A stretch of DNA of 64,000 nucleotides, taken from contig NZ_CP031969.1 in the NCBI RefSeq assembly GCF_003443735.1, positions 4,154,001-4,218,000 on the forward strand. The letters are read 5' to 3'. Positions 9,169 through 16,984 of this stretch are shown in pieces (positions within the stretch are counted from its first letter, which is position 1; each line of letters begins with the position of its first letter). Made by a program: the position numbers and the translations under genes. Below the pieces are notes generated by a model. The model was not told the origin of the DNA. It searched no databases and worked only from the letters and a program-made list of their open reading frames with translations. Origin of the DNA: Streptomyces sp. CC0208 (GTDB lineage: Bacteria > Actinomycetota > Actinomycetes > Streptomycetales > Streptomycetaceae).

Positions 9169-11451
9169 ATGCAACTCGCCGCGATCATCGTGTCGCTGGT
9201 TCTGATCGTGGTCGGCGTGGCCCTGTTCGCCCGCGCCCTCCTCCAGATCTACACCTTCATGCGGCTCGGTCAGGACGTGCCCGCGGGCACCCGCACCGAC
9301 GAACCCGGCAAGCGCACCGTCACCGTGGCCAAGGAGTTCCTCGGCCATACCCGGATGAACCGCTGGGGCGTCGTCGGTGTCGCGCACTGGTTCGTGGCGG
9401 TGGGCTTCTTCACCCTGCTGCTGACGATCGTCAACGCCATCGGCCAGCTGTTCCAGGCCGACTGGATCCTGCCGGTCATCGGCGACTGGGCGCCGTACAA
9501 CGTCTTCGTCGAGTTCATCGGCACGATGACCGTGCTCGGCATCCTGGCCCTGATCGTGATCCGCCAGCTGAGCCACCCGCGCAACCCGGGCCGCAAGTCC
9601 CGCTTCGCCGGCTCCAACTTCGGCCAGGCGTACTTCGTCGAGACCGTCATCCTCGTCGTCGGCGTCTGCATCTTCATGCTGCACGCCCTGGAGGGCGCCC
9701 AGCACCACGTGGACGGCTACGAGGCCTCGTTCTTCATCTCGTACCCGGTGGTCCACTGGCTCGCGGGCATGGACGTCTCCACGCTGCAGAACCTCACGTA
9801 CTTCTTCGCCGGCCTGAAGATCGCCACCTCGTTCATCTGGATGATCGTGGTCGCCCTGAAGACCGACATGGGTGTGGCCTGGCACCGCTTCCTCGCGTTC
9901 CCGAACATCTGGTTCAAGCGGAACGCGACGGGTGAGACCTCGCTCGGCGCGCTGCTCCCGATGACCTCCGGCGGCAAGCCGATCGACTTCACCGACCCCG
10001 GTGACGACGACGTCTTCGGTGTCTCCCAGGTCGAGCAGTTCTCCTGGAAGGGCCTGCTGGACTTCTCCACCTGCACCGAGTGCGGCCGCTGCCAGTCGCA
10101 GTGCCCCGCCTGGAACACCGGCAAGCCGCTCTCCCCCAAGCTCCTGATCATGTCGCTGCGCGACCACGCGCACGCCAAGGCCCCGTACCTGCTGGCCGGC
10201 GGCGGCAAGACGATGGAGGGCGAGGAGAAGGCGTCCGAGGAGCAGCTGGCCGGCGTGCCCGCCGCCGCTCTCGCCGAGGCCGAGCGCCCGCTGATCGGCA
10301 CGCTCGAAGAGAACGGCGTCATCGACCCGGACGTCCTGTGGTCCTGCACCACCTGCGGTGCCTGCGTGGAGCAGTGCCCGGTGGACATCGAGCACGTGGA
10401 CCACATCGTCGACATGCGCCGCTACCAGGTGATGATCGAGAGCGCGTTCCCGTCCGAGGCGGGCACCATGCTCAAGAACCTGGAGAAGAAGGGCAACCCC
10501 TGGGGCCTGGCCAAGAAGCAGCGCCTGGAGTGGCTCAAGGAGGTCGAGTTCGAGGTCCCGGTCGTCGGCCAGGACATCGAGGACCTCACCGAGGTCGAGT
10601 ACCTGTACTGGGTCGGCTGTGCCGGTGCCCTGGAGGACCGCGCCAAGAAGACCACCAAGGCCTTCGCCGAGCTGCTGCACATCGCGGGCGTCAAGTTCGC
10701 GATCATGGGCGGCGACGAGAAGTGCACGGGCGACTCGGCGCGGAGGTTGGGTAACGAGCCCCTGTTCCAGGAGCTCGGCATGGAGAACGTCATGGCGCTG
10801 AACATGGCGTTCGGCGAGGAGCTGGACGACGACGGCAAGGTCGTGGCCGAGTCCGCGAAGCCGAAGTCGGCCAAGAAGATCGTCGCCACCTGCCCGCACT
10901 GCCTCAACACGATCGGCAACGAGTACCCGCAGCTCGGCGGCGACTACGAGGTCATCCACCACACCCAGCTGCTCCAGCACCTCGTCGACGAGGGCAAGCT
11001 GGTCCCGGTGACCCCGGTCGAGGGCATCATCACCTACCACGACCCGTGCTACCTGGGCCGCCACAACAAGATCTACACGCCGCCGCGCGAGATCATCGCG
11101 AACGTGCCCGGCCTCCGGAACGAGGAGATGCACCGCCACAAGGAGCGCGGCTTCTGCTGCGGTGCCGGTGGCGCGCGGATGTGGATGGAGGAGCGGATCG
11201 GCAAGCGCATCAACAACGAGCGCGTCGACGAGGCGCTTTCGGTGAACCCGGACATCGTCTCCACGGCCTGCCCGTTCTGCCTGGTCATGCTGACCGACTC
11301 GGTCAACGGCAAGAAGAACGACGGCAAGGCCAAGGAGTCGATCCAGGTCGTCGACGTCGCCCAGCTGCTGCTGGAGTCCGTCAAGACCCCGGGCGACCCG
11401 CAGGACTCGGCGGAGCCGGAGAGCGCTCCGGAGCCGGAGCCCGTGAAGTAG
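9169..11451 (+). CDS. Membrane-anchored Fe-S oxidoreductase (HdrD/GlpC-like with NarI-like membrane domain)
   Basis: A 760-residue fused electron-transfer protein. Residues about 1-245 hold five to six transmembrane segments of nitrate-reductase-gamma/HdrE type. Two CxxCxxCxxxCP ferredoxin motifs follow, at about 302 (CTECGRCQSQCP) and about 393 (CTTCGACVEQCP). The second half has two cysteine-rich CCG-type domains (WVGCAG with CTGDSARR, TCPHCLNT; HDPCYLGR, GFCCGAGGARMW, ACPFC). This is the architecture of the mycobacterial Rv0338c family, which probably passes electrons between the quinone pool and a soluble partner. AGGAG precedes the ATG by 8 bases. The tail is Pro/Glu-rich. Confidence 0.93.
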   Translation: MQLAAIIVSLVLIVVGVALFARALLQIYTFMRLGQDVPAGTRTDEPGKRTVTVAKEFLGHTRMNRWGVVGVAHWFVAVGFFTLLLTIVNAIGQLFQADWILPVIGDWAPYNVFVEFIGTMTVLGILALIVIRQLSHPRNPGRKSRFAGSNFGQAYFVETVILVVGVCIFMLHALEGAQHHVDGYEASFFISYPVVHWLAGMDVSTLQNLTYFFAGLKIATSFIWMIVVALKTDMGVAWHRFLAFPNIWFKRNATGETSLGALLPMTSGGKPIDFTDPGDDDVFGVSQVEQFSWKGLLDFSTCTECGRCQSQCPAWNTGKPLSPKLLIMSLRDHAHAKAPYLLAGGGKTMEGEEKASEEQLAGVPAAALAEAERPLIGTLEENGVIDPDVLWSCTTCGACVEQCPVDIEHVDHIVDMRRYQVMIESAFPSEAGTMLKNLEKKGNPWGLAKKQRLEWLKEVEFEVPVVGQDIEDLTEVEYLYWVGCAGALEDRAKKTTKAFAELLHIAGVKFAIMGGDEKCTGDSARRLGNEPLFQELGMENVMALNMAFGEELDDDGKVVAESAKPKSAKKIVATCPHCLNTIGNEYPQLGGDYEVIHHTQLLQHLVDEGKLVPVTPVEGIITYHDPCYLGRHNKIYTPPREIIANVPGLRNEEMHRHKERGFCCGAGGARMWMEERIGKRINNERVDEALSVNPDIVSTACPFCLVMLTDSVNGKKNDGKAKESIQVVDVAQLLLESVKTPGDPQDSAEPESAPEPEPVK

Positions 11452-11466
11452 TCCCCACGGCCTGAA

Positions 11467-11502
11467 CGGCACCCCCGGTCCCCTCTGGGCCCGGGGGTGC
11501 CG
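11467..11502. terminator. Terminator hairpin after the Fe-S oxidoreductase
   Basis: A 12-bp perfect stem (11467-11478 with 11491-11502) starts 16 bases after the stop codon, between converging genes. Confidence 0.8.
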
Positions 11503-11697
11503 CCGTTTCCGGGACCCGCCGCGGCAGCGCGGCCCCGAGCGGGGGCGGCGGCGTACGTGAGCCCGGGGTCCAGCCTCTCGGGGGCAGCGCGTGTGGGCAG
11601 CGCGCGTGGGCAGGCGCAACCCGCGCGCGGGGGCAGCGCGCGTGGACGTGGGATTCAACCACTCCCCGAGCACGGTCAGCGAGTCCGGACGCCGCGT

Positions 11698-12702
11698 TCA
11701 GCCACTGCCGAAGCCCTGCGGAACCGTCCGTCGCAGCAGCGCCGCCCCGAGCGGGGTCAGTGTGTGCACGACCATCGGACCGACCTGCTGGCTGGTCGTC
11801 AGACCGGCGTCCCGCAGCACCGTGGTGTGCCGGCTGGCGGCGGACAGCGAGACCCCCACGACCTGCGCGAGCTCCCCCGTGGTCAGACCGTCCGCGACAC
11901 ACCGCAGAACCCGCGCCCGCGTGCCACCGAGCAGGGCCCGCAGGGGCACCGCGTCACCGGGGAGCGCCTCTTCCGGCACCGTCGGCCGGCTCAGGGGAAG
12001 CGGATACGAAAGGGTGGGCGGGAGATCGGGGTTGGCCAGCGCGACCGGCGTCCCCCACGAGAAGTACGTCGGCACGAGCCGGAGCCCCCGCCCCTGGAGG
12101 TGCAGGTCGCGGTCCGTCCGGTACTCCACCTCGAGCACCGGCCTGCGCCAGCGCACACGCGGTCCGAGGTTCGACAGCAGCCCCTCCACCCCGTCGGCCA
12201 GCAGCACCCGGGCGAGCAGACCCCTGTGCGCGACGATCCCGCTGTCCATGCGCTCCGCGAAGGGGGCTACGGCGACCCCGTGGAAGCGGTTGATCAGCTC
12301 GGTGAGTTCCCGGCGCTCGTCCTGCTGCGCCAGCCGCGGAGCCCAGGCGGGCAGGGTGTGGAACCGGCGGAGAAGCTGGAGCTCGGTGAGGATCTGCCGG
12401 CCGGGGAGGCGCAGGACGCCGTCGAGGCCCGCGCCCAGCCCGTCCTCGGACTCCGCCGGCGTCAGGAAGTCGGGCAGGTAGGGCCCGAGCGGATACAGGG
12501 CCAACAGCACCTCCCGCACGGGCCGGGCTAGTCCGGCCGTGTGCAGGTCGGCCCGCACCGCGCGGTACCACGCGGCGAACTGTCCCCGGCCGCCGCGCGA
12601 CTGGAGCCGATGGAGACACGAGAGCACTTCCCACATCGGATCCGGCTCCCCGGCGACACGGACCCGGGCGAGATCGACTTCGGTGAAGTGAATACGGAGC
12701 AC
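11698..12702 (-). CDS. ArsR-type winged-helix regulator (DUF5937-like N-terminus)
   Basis: A 334-residue DNA-binding protein. The N-terminal two thirds (LRIHFTEVDLARVRV, then a WEVL/SLHRLQ region) match the ligand-binding part of a large Streptomyces ArsR-like family. Residues about 250-334 form the winged helix (LGGTRARVLRCVADGLTTGELAQVVGVSLSAASRHTTVLRDAGL is the HTH stretch, seen as two helices). I chose the GTG at 12702: GGGGG lies about 6 bases upstream and the family begins at LRIHF. The neighbour across a 147-base gap is a divergent secreted peptidoglycan-binding protein, a possible target. Confidence 0.85.
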   Translation of the reverse strand: MLRIHFTEVDLARVRVAGEPDPMWEVLSCLHRLQSRGGRGQFAAWYRAVRADLHTAGLARPVREVLLALYPLGPYLPDFLTPAESEDGLGAGLDGVLRLPGRQILTELQLLRRFHTLPAWAPRLAQQDERRELTELINRFHGVAVAPFAERMDSGIVAHRGLLARVLLADGVEGLLSNLGPRVRWRRPVLEVEYRTDRDLHLQGRGLRLVPTYFSWGTPVALANPDLPPTLSYPLPLSRPTVPEEALPGDAVPLRALLGGTRARVLRCVADGLTTGELAQVVGVSLSAASRHTTVLRDAGLTTSQQVGPMVVHTLTPLGAALLRRTVPQGFGSG

Positions 12703-12849
12703 GTGATTCCCCCCACGGATCTCCACATTTGCGCTGTGGCGCAAGAGTGTGTCGCCGCTGACGAGTCCCTGCCAAGGTGCCCCCAGGCCAACTGGTCACA
12801 GTGGCCCGAATCCGACGGTCCGCCGTCGCCCGAACCAGGAGGAACTGCC

Positions 12850-13380
12850 GTGACTTCGAAGAGATCCAGGCTGGCCGCCTGCACGATCGGTGCCCTGACG
12901 GCCGGTGTCCTCACACTGAGCGCCACGCCGGCTTCGGCGAGCGGGTCGTACAGCGGGCTGGCCTATGTCTACGGCGGTGGCGTCTTCGCCGACGACTGGG
13001 ACAACGAGGGCATCGTGGACACCAGCCACAACAAGCAGTCCAACGCCACCTGCCTGTGGCAGAAGATCCTGTGGGCCGACGGCGAACTCGCCGCATCCGG
13101 CATCGACGGCGACTTCGGGAGCAACACCGCGGCCGCGACCGCGAGGTGGCAGACCAAGTTCCAGGTGCCCAGCGACGGTTCGGCCGGACAGCAGACCTGG
13201 ACCGCGGCCGGCAACTGGCTGCGCAACTCCAGCTGGCTTCCGGACGGCAGCACGGTGGCCCACTACATCGGCACCAGCCATTCCCTCGATCTCACACGCG
13301 ACAGCGACGGCTACTACCACTTCACCGACGGCGACGGTAACGGCCGCATCGCGGGCTACAACTACCGCACCTGCAGCTAG
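12850..13380 (+). CDS. Small secreted peptidoglycan-binding domain protein
   Basis: A 176-residue exported protein. The signal peptide covers residues 1-34 (KRSRLAAC, hydrophobic core, ATPASAS). The mature part carries a PG_binding_1-like three-helix segment (CLWQKILWADG, then IDGDFGSNTAAATARWQ, then VPSDGSAGQQTW), in which the DGDFG motif is characteristic. A short C-terminal region (GYYHFTDGDGNGRIAGYNY) is unassigned. The GTG at 12850 has a strong AGGAGGAA site 6 bases upstream. Divergent from the ArsR-type regulator. No peptidase domain is present, so it may be a wall-binding protein or inhibitor. Confidence 0.85.
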   Translation: MTSKRSRLAACTIGALTAGVLTLSATPASASGSYSGLAYVYGGGVFADDWDNEGIVDTSHNKQSNATCLWQKILWADGELAASGIDGDFGSNTAAATARWQTKFQVPSDGSAGQQTWTAAGNWLRNSSWLPDGSTVAHYIGTSHSLDLTRDSDGYYHFTDGDGNGRIAGYNYRTCS

Positions 13381-13618
13381 CCGCCGACCTGGCCTGTTGC
13401 GTGGGGCCGGCTGAGGTGGCGTAACGCGGGGAGCCGTCCGGCCAGAGGGGAGCCGTACGGCCCCGCACATCCGCGTACGCCCCGTACGGCACTACCCTGA
13501 GCGGCCCCCCGGCTCCTCTCTGACTGCCCCTTAGGGGATGTCACAGCTCGGCAGCAAAGCCGTCCCCGGAACGCCCGGCCGCACCCGTCACTCTCCAGGA
13601 CCAGGTACGTTCGAAGAC

Positions 13619-14488
13619 GTGGCTGGATTCAGGATCGGACGCGGCCGGGACAACGGCGCTCCTCACACGCGACCGCAGCAACCTCCGTACGGGCAGCAGG
13701 CGCCCCAGGGACAGCCGTACGGCTATCCCCCCGCGCCGCAGCCCCACCCGGGTCAGTGGACCCAGGGCGGCGGGGGCTACGACGAGCCGGAGTACTTCGG
13801 CGGCGACGGCGCCCCGCCCCCGCAGGGCGGCCATGACCCGTACGCGGCGAACAACCCCGGGCACACCCAGGCCTTCTCGGTCGGCGAGGACCCGTACACC
13901 CAGGGCGGCACGTATCGCGCGGGTTCCGCCCCGGCGGGTCCCGTGGGCCCCCGACTGCCCTGGAAGGAGCTCTTGAAGGGGATCCTCACGTCCCCCAACC
14001 AGACCTTCCTCCGGATGCGGGACTACACGATGTGGGGCCCGGCCCTCATCGTGACCTTCCTCTACGGCCTGCTCGCGGTCTTCGGCTTCGAGGGCGCCCG
14101 TGAGGACGCGATCAACGCCACCCTCTCGAACGCGGTTCCGATCGTCCTCACGACCGCGGTCGCGATGGTCCTTTCCGCCTTCGTCCTCGGCGTGGTCACC
14201 CACGCCCTGGCCCGCCAGCTCGGTGGCGACGGCGCGTGGCAGCCCACGGTCGGCCTCTCCATGCTGATCATGTCCCTCACCGACGCCCCCCGCCTGGTCG
14301 TGGCCATGTTCCTCGGCGGCGACGCGCCCTTCGTCCAGATCCTGGGCTGGGCAACCTGGGTGGCGGCCGGCGCCCTGCTCACCCTGATGGTCTCCAAGTC
14401 CCACGACCTCCCGTGGCCGAAAGCCCTGGGCGCGTCGGCCATCCAGCTGATCGCACTGCTGTCGATCGTGAAGCTGGGCACGTTCTAG
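13619..14488 (+). CDS. Yip1 family integral membrane protein
   Basis: About 289 residues. The N-terminus (about 1-110) is disordered and rich in P, Q, G and Y (QQPPYGQQAPQGQPYGYPP). The C-terminal 170 residues have five hydrophobic helices of the Yip1/YIP-domain type, entered by LKGILTSPNQTFLRMRD. The start is uncertain: an ATG lies 27 codons upstream, but GTG at 13619 gives the family N-terminus (AGFRIGRGRDN). The function is unknown in bacteria; it is probably an envelope membrane protein. A short hairpin follows. Confidence 0.82.
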   Translation: MAGFRIGRGRDNGAPHTRPQQPPYGQQAPQGQPYGYPPAPQPHPGQWTQGGGGYDEPEYFGGDGAPPPQGGHDPYAANNPGHTQAFSVGEDPYTQGGTYRAGSAPAGPVGPRLPWKELLKGILTSPNQTFLRMRDYTMWGPALIVTFLYGLLAVFGFEGAREDAINATLSNAVPIVLTTAVAMVLSAFVLGVVTHALARQLGGDGAWQPTVGLSMLIMSLTDAPRLVVAMFLGGDAPFVQILGWATWVAAGALLTLMVSKSHDLPWPKALGASAIQLIALLSIVKLGTF

Positions 14489-14508
14489 CCCCTGCACGAG
14501 AAGGGGCT
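14487..14508 (+). terminator. Short hairpin after the Yip1-like gene
   Basis: AGCCCCT / AGGGGCT, a 7-bp stem with an 8-base loop that overlaps the stop codon region. A weak terminator candidate. Confidence 0.45.
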
Positions 14509-14537
14509 GCGGATGCTCTCCGGTACGGTCCCGGGCC

Positions 14538-14945
14538 ATGACGAGTGGCAACAGCGTGCCGGAGAAGGTGGCTTGGGTCCTGGTGCGGGACGAACGGGTG
14601 TTGGTGACACGCAGTCACGGCAGAGACCGCTTCTACCTCCCGGGCGGTCATCGCGAACCGGGCGAGTCCGACAGCGAGACCCTGGTACGGGAGATCGACG
14701 AGGAACTGCGGACGGCGATCGACCCCGCTTCCATGGTGCGCTTCGGCACGTTCGAGATCGCCGAGGGCCATCCGGAGCACGACCCCTTCCGGATGATCTG
14801 CTACACCGCCGATCACCGCGGCGAGCTGACCCCGTCGCGGGAGATCGCCGAGAAGGCATGGTTCCGCCACACCGACCGGGCCCGCGTCTCGGCCGTCGAC
14901 CAGATGGTCTTCGACGCGCTGCGCGAGGCGGGGTGGCTCACCTGA
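14538..14945 (+). CDS. Nudix hydrolase
   Basis: A 135-residue Nudix-fold pyrophosphohydrolase. The full Nudix box is visible at residues about 36-58 (GGHREPGESD followed by LVREIDEEL), with the REIDEE metal-binding helix intact. It hydrolyses a nucleoside diphosphate linked to another moiety; the exact substrate cannot be read from sequence. It is convergent with the phosphoribosyltransferase gene (33-base gap). The start codon has only a weak ribosome-binding site. Confidence 0.93.
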   Translation: MTSGNSVPEKVAWVLVRDERVLVTRSHGRDRFYLPGGHREPGESDSETLVREIDEELRTAIDPASMVRFGTFEIAEGHPEHDPFRMICYTADHRGELTPSREIAEKAWFRHTDRARVSAVDQMVFDALREAGWLT

Positions 14946-14978
14946 GCCCACGACAGGACCGGTGGGAGAACTCCCGGC

Positions 14979-15494
14979 TCAGACCGCTTCCCGGTTCTCC
15001 TTGGGCGCCTGGCCCGACCTGTGGACCGGAGGCAGGACACTCCACGGGAAGTTGATCCAGTCGTCGGTGCGCTTCCAGACGTACTCGCACTTCACCAGGG
15101 ACTGCGACTTCTCGTAGATGACCGCGGAGCGGACCTCGGCGACGGCGTCGAGGCAGAAGTCGCGGACCAGTTTGAGCGTCTTGCCGGTGTCGGCGACGTC
15201 GTCGGTGATGAGGACCTTCTTGTCGGAGAAGTCGATGGCGTTGGGGACGGGGGCCAGCATGACCGGCATCTCCAGGGTGGTCCCCACGCCGGTGTAGAAC
15301 TCGACGTTCACCAGGTGGATGTTCTTGCAGTCGAGCGCGTACGCGAGACCGCCGGCGACGAAGACTCCGCCGCGGGCGATCGAGAGCACCACGTCGGGCT
15401 CGTAGCCGTCGTCGGCGATGGTCTGCGCGAGCTCGCGCACGGCGGTGCCGAACGCCTCGTAGGTGAGGTTCTCCCGCGGCTCTGCGTTGCTCAT
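14979..15494 (-). CDS. Purine-type phosphoribosyltransferase
   Basis: A 171-residue type I PRTase, cytoplasmic, likely for purine-base salvage (hypoxanthine/xanthine/guanine). The PRPP-binding motif [14 protein letters not shown] is at about residue 95-108, and the PPi loop segment [16 protein letters not shown] at about 36-51. A C-terminal WINFPW segment is typical of the xanthine/hypoxanthine branch. Its ATG overlaps the stop of dcd by 4 bases (ATGA), so it is translated after dcd. The base specificity is inferred, not seen. Confidence 0.92.
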   Translation of the reverse strand: MSNAEPRENLTYEAFGTAVRELAQTIADDGYEPDVVLSIARGGVFVAGGLAYALDCKNIHLVNVEFYTGVGTTLEMPVMLAPVPNAIDFSDKKVLITDDVADTGKTLKLVRDFCLDAVAEVRSAVIYEKSQSLVKCEYVWKRTDDWINFPWSVLPPVHRSGQAPKENREAV

Positions 15495-16066
15495 ACCTGG
15501 GTCCGGTGGAAGTTGAGGAAGGACCGGGAGGCGGTGGGTCCGCGCTGGCCCTGGTAGCGGGAGCCGTAGCGCTCACTGCCGTAGGGGAAGTCGGCCGGCG
15601 AGGAGAGCCGGAACATGCACAGCTGGCCGATCTTCATGCCCGGCCAGAGCTTGATGGGAAGCGTGGCCAGGTTGGAGAGTTCGAGGGTCACGTGGCCGCT
15701 GAAGCCGGGGTCGATGAACCCGGCGGTGGAGTGGGTCACGAGCCCGAGCCGGCCGAGGGAGGACTTGCCCTCGAGCCGCGAGGCGAGGTCGTCGGGGAGC
15801 GTGATGACCTCGTACGTGGAGGCGAGGACGAACTCCCCGGGGTGCAGGATGAACGGCTCGTCGCCCTCCGGCTCCACGAGCCGCGTGAGGTCGGTCTGCT
15901 CGACCGCGGGGTCGATGTGGGGGTAGCGGTGGTTCTCGAACACCCGGAAGAAGCGGTCGAGGCGCACGTCGATGCTGGACGGCTGCACCATGGATTCGTC
16001 GTAGGGATCGATCCGTACCCGCCCGGCGTCGATCTCGGCCCGGATGTCCTTGTCTGAGAGAAGCAC
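15491..16066 (-). CDS. dcd: dCTP deaminase
   Basis: A 191-residue trimeric enzyme converting dCTP to dUTP for thymidylate synthesis. It begins [21 protein letters not shown]. The conserved [46 protein letters not shown] (catalytic Glu plus nucleotide-binding Ser/Arg) and the C-terminal [12 protein letters not shown] triphosphate-binding tail are all present. The length is typical. First gene of a two-gene operon with the phosphoribosyltransferase. Confidence 0.98.
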   Translation of the reverse strand: MLLSDKDIRAEIDAGRVRIDPYDESMVQPSSIDVRLDRFFRVFENHRYPHIDPAVEQTDLTRLVEPEGDEPFILHPGEFVLASTYEVITLPDDLASRLEGKSSLGRLGLVTHSTAGFIDPGFSGHVTLELSNLATLPIKLWPGMKIGQLCMFRLSSPADFPYGSERYGSRYQGQRGPTASRSFLNFHRTQV

Positions 16067-16082
16067 GCCCCGAGGATACGCA

Positions 16083-16123
16083 AGGCGCGCGGACCGGCCA
16101 CCATCGGACGGACCCGCGCGCCT
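16083..16123 (-). terminator. Hairpin between the zinc-ribbon gene and dcd
   Basis: AGGCGCGCGG (16083-16092) pairs with CCGCGCGCCT (16114-16123). It lies just after the zinc-ribbon stop and ahead of dcd. Confidence 0.6.
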
Positions 16124-16135
16124 GGTACCGATCTC

Positions 16136-16294
16136 TCAGTGCTTCTCCAAGGTCACCGGAACGACGCTGCGAAGCCGGGCACAGCGAGGACACCGGACGA
16201 GCCGTCCGGGACCGAGGCGCTCGGCCTGCTGCATCGGGAACGAAGCGGTGCTGAACACGTGCCCATCGGCACAACGGACGACGGTGCGCTCCAT
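16136..16294 (-). CDS. Small putative zinc-ribbon protein (52 aa)
   Basis: A compact reading frame of 52 residues, too short for usual gene calling. It starts MERTVVRC, has GHVFSTASFPMQQ, and ends with RCPRCARLRSVVPV. Cys8 and His12 plus the CxxC pair Cys35/Cys38 could bind one zinc. AGGA lies 5 bases before the ATG, and the codon third positions are GC-rich like real genes. A hairpin follows the stop. I recall very similar small proteins next to dcd in other Streptomyces, but cannot verify this here. The function is unknown; nucleic-acid or protein binding is possible. Confidence 0.75.
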   Translation of the reverse strand: MERTVVRCADGHVFSTASFPMQQAERLGPGRLVRCPRCARLRSVVPVTLEKH

Positions 16295-16565
16295 CAAGTC
16301 CTAGAGTCCCTTCCCCAAGAGCCGCGTCAGACTGCTGCTTGCCTGACGACAAAAGCCACATTACGGGATGGACGGGACGACCCTCCAGGCGGCACTCCGG
16401 TCCCGCTCGGCCCCTGCGCCACCCCTCCACCGTACGCCCCAACTCCCGCGCCCCGCAGCCCCGTCCCACCCCGCGAACGCGCTCAGGCCCCACGGCTTCA
16501 GCGCCGGGAGCCTGGGATGGGGTAGGGTAACGTTGCGTTCGGACGGGTTCCGTCCGGCGTCTTAC

Positions 16566-16639
16566 GCGGGTGTAGTTTAATGGTAGAACATCAGCTTCCC
16601 AAGCTGAGAGCGCGAGTTCGATTCTCGTCACCCGCTCCA
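16566..16639 (+). tRNA. tRNA-Gly (anticodon CCC), CCA encoded
   Basis: The acceptor stem GCGGGTG pairs with CACCCGC (16629-16635). The anticodon stem TCAGC/GCTGA encloses the loop TTCCCAA, giving anticodon CCC. The T arm GCGAG-TTCGATT-CTCGT is intact. The 3' sequence TCCA supplies the discriminator base and an encoded CCA. An intrinsic terminator follows at once. Confidence 0.96.
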
Positions 16640-16643
16640 TGTG

Positions 16644-16670
16644 AAACCCCAGGCCAGTGGCCTGGGGTTT
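16644..16670 (+). terminator. tRNA-Gly terminator
   Basis: A perfect 12-bp stem AAACCCCAGGCC/GGCCTGGGGTTT with a 3-base loop, followed by a T-rich stretch (GTTTCTG). It starts 4 bases after the CCA end. Confidence 0.9.
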
Positions 16671-16984
16671 GTTTCTGTCCGGTCAGCCTGCTCTTCGCCC
16701 GTACGTACCCCCCTGCGGGGTCGAAACGGCGTGCGTGGACGAGGGGGTCGAGCAGCCGGTTCGGGAAGTGGCGGGTATGCCGGTCGAGTGCACTTTGTCC
16801 GGCGACGGGCGGCGGACCGGCCGCAAGAAACGTCACGGCTCTCATGTCTTCGCGGGACGTGCCCCTCCGAGGGGCTCTGTCGCTGTTCCCTGAGGCCATG
16901 CTTGGAGCCGAGGGCGAGCACCGCGACCTCGCGCTCGGCGACGCGACCTCCTGCGCCGTGTCCGGCCGGCCCTGCCCGCGGGCC
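16671..16984. other. Intergenic region without a recognisable gene
   Basis: Between the tRNA terminator and the stop of the converging serine hydrolase. I see no convincing coding frame. Genes beyond this point are mostly accessory, so this is where an island integrated in the tRNA would begin, but no second copy of the tRNA 3' end was found in the window. Confidence 0.4.

Noticed and set aside
9124-11673. Very long open frame on the minus strand opposite the Fe-S oxidoreductase
   Set aside because: It is an antisense mirror of a clear gene in a high-GC genome; the protein has no family-like sequence.
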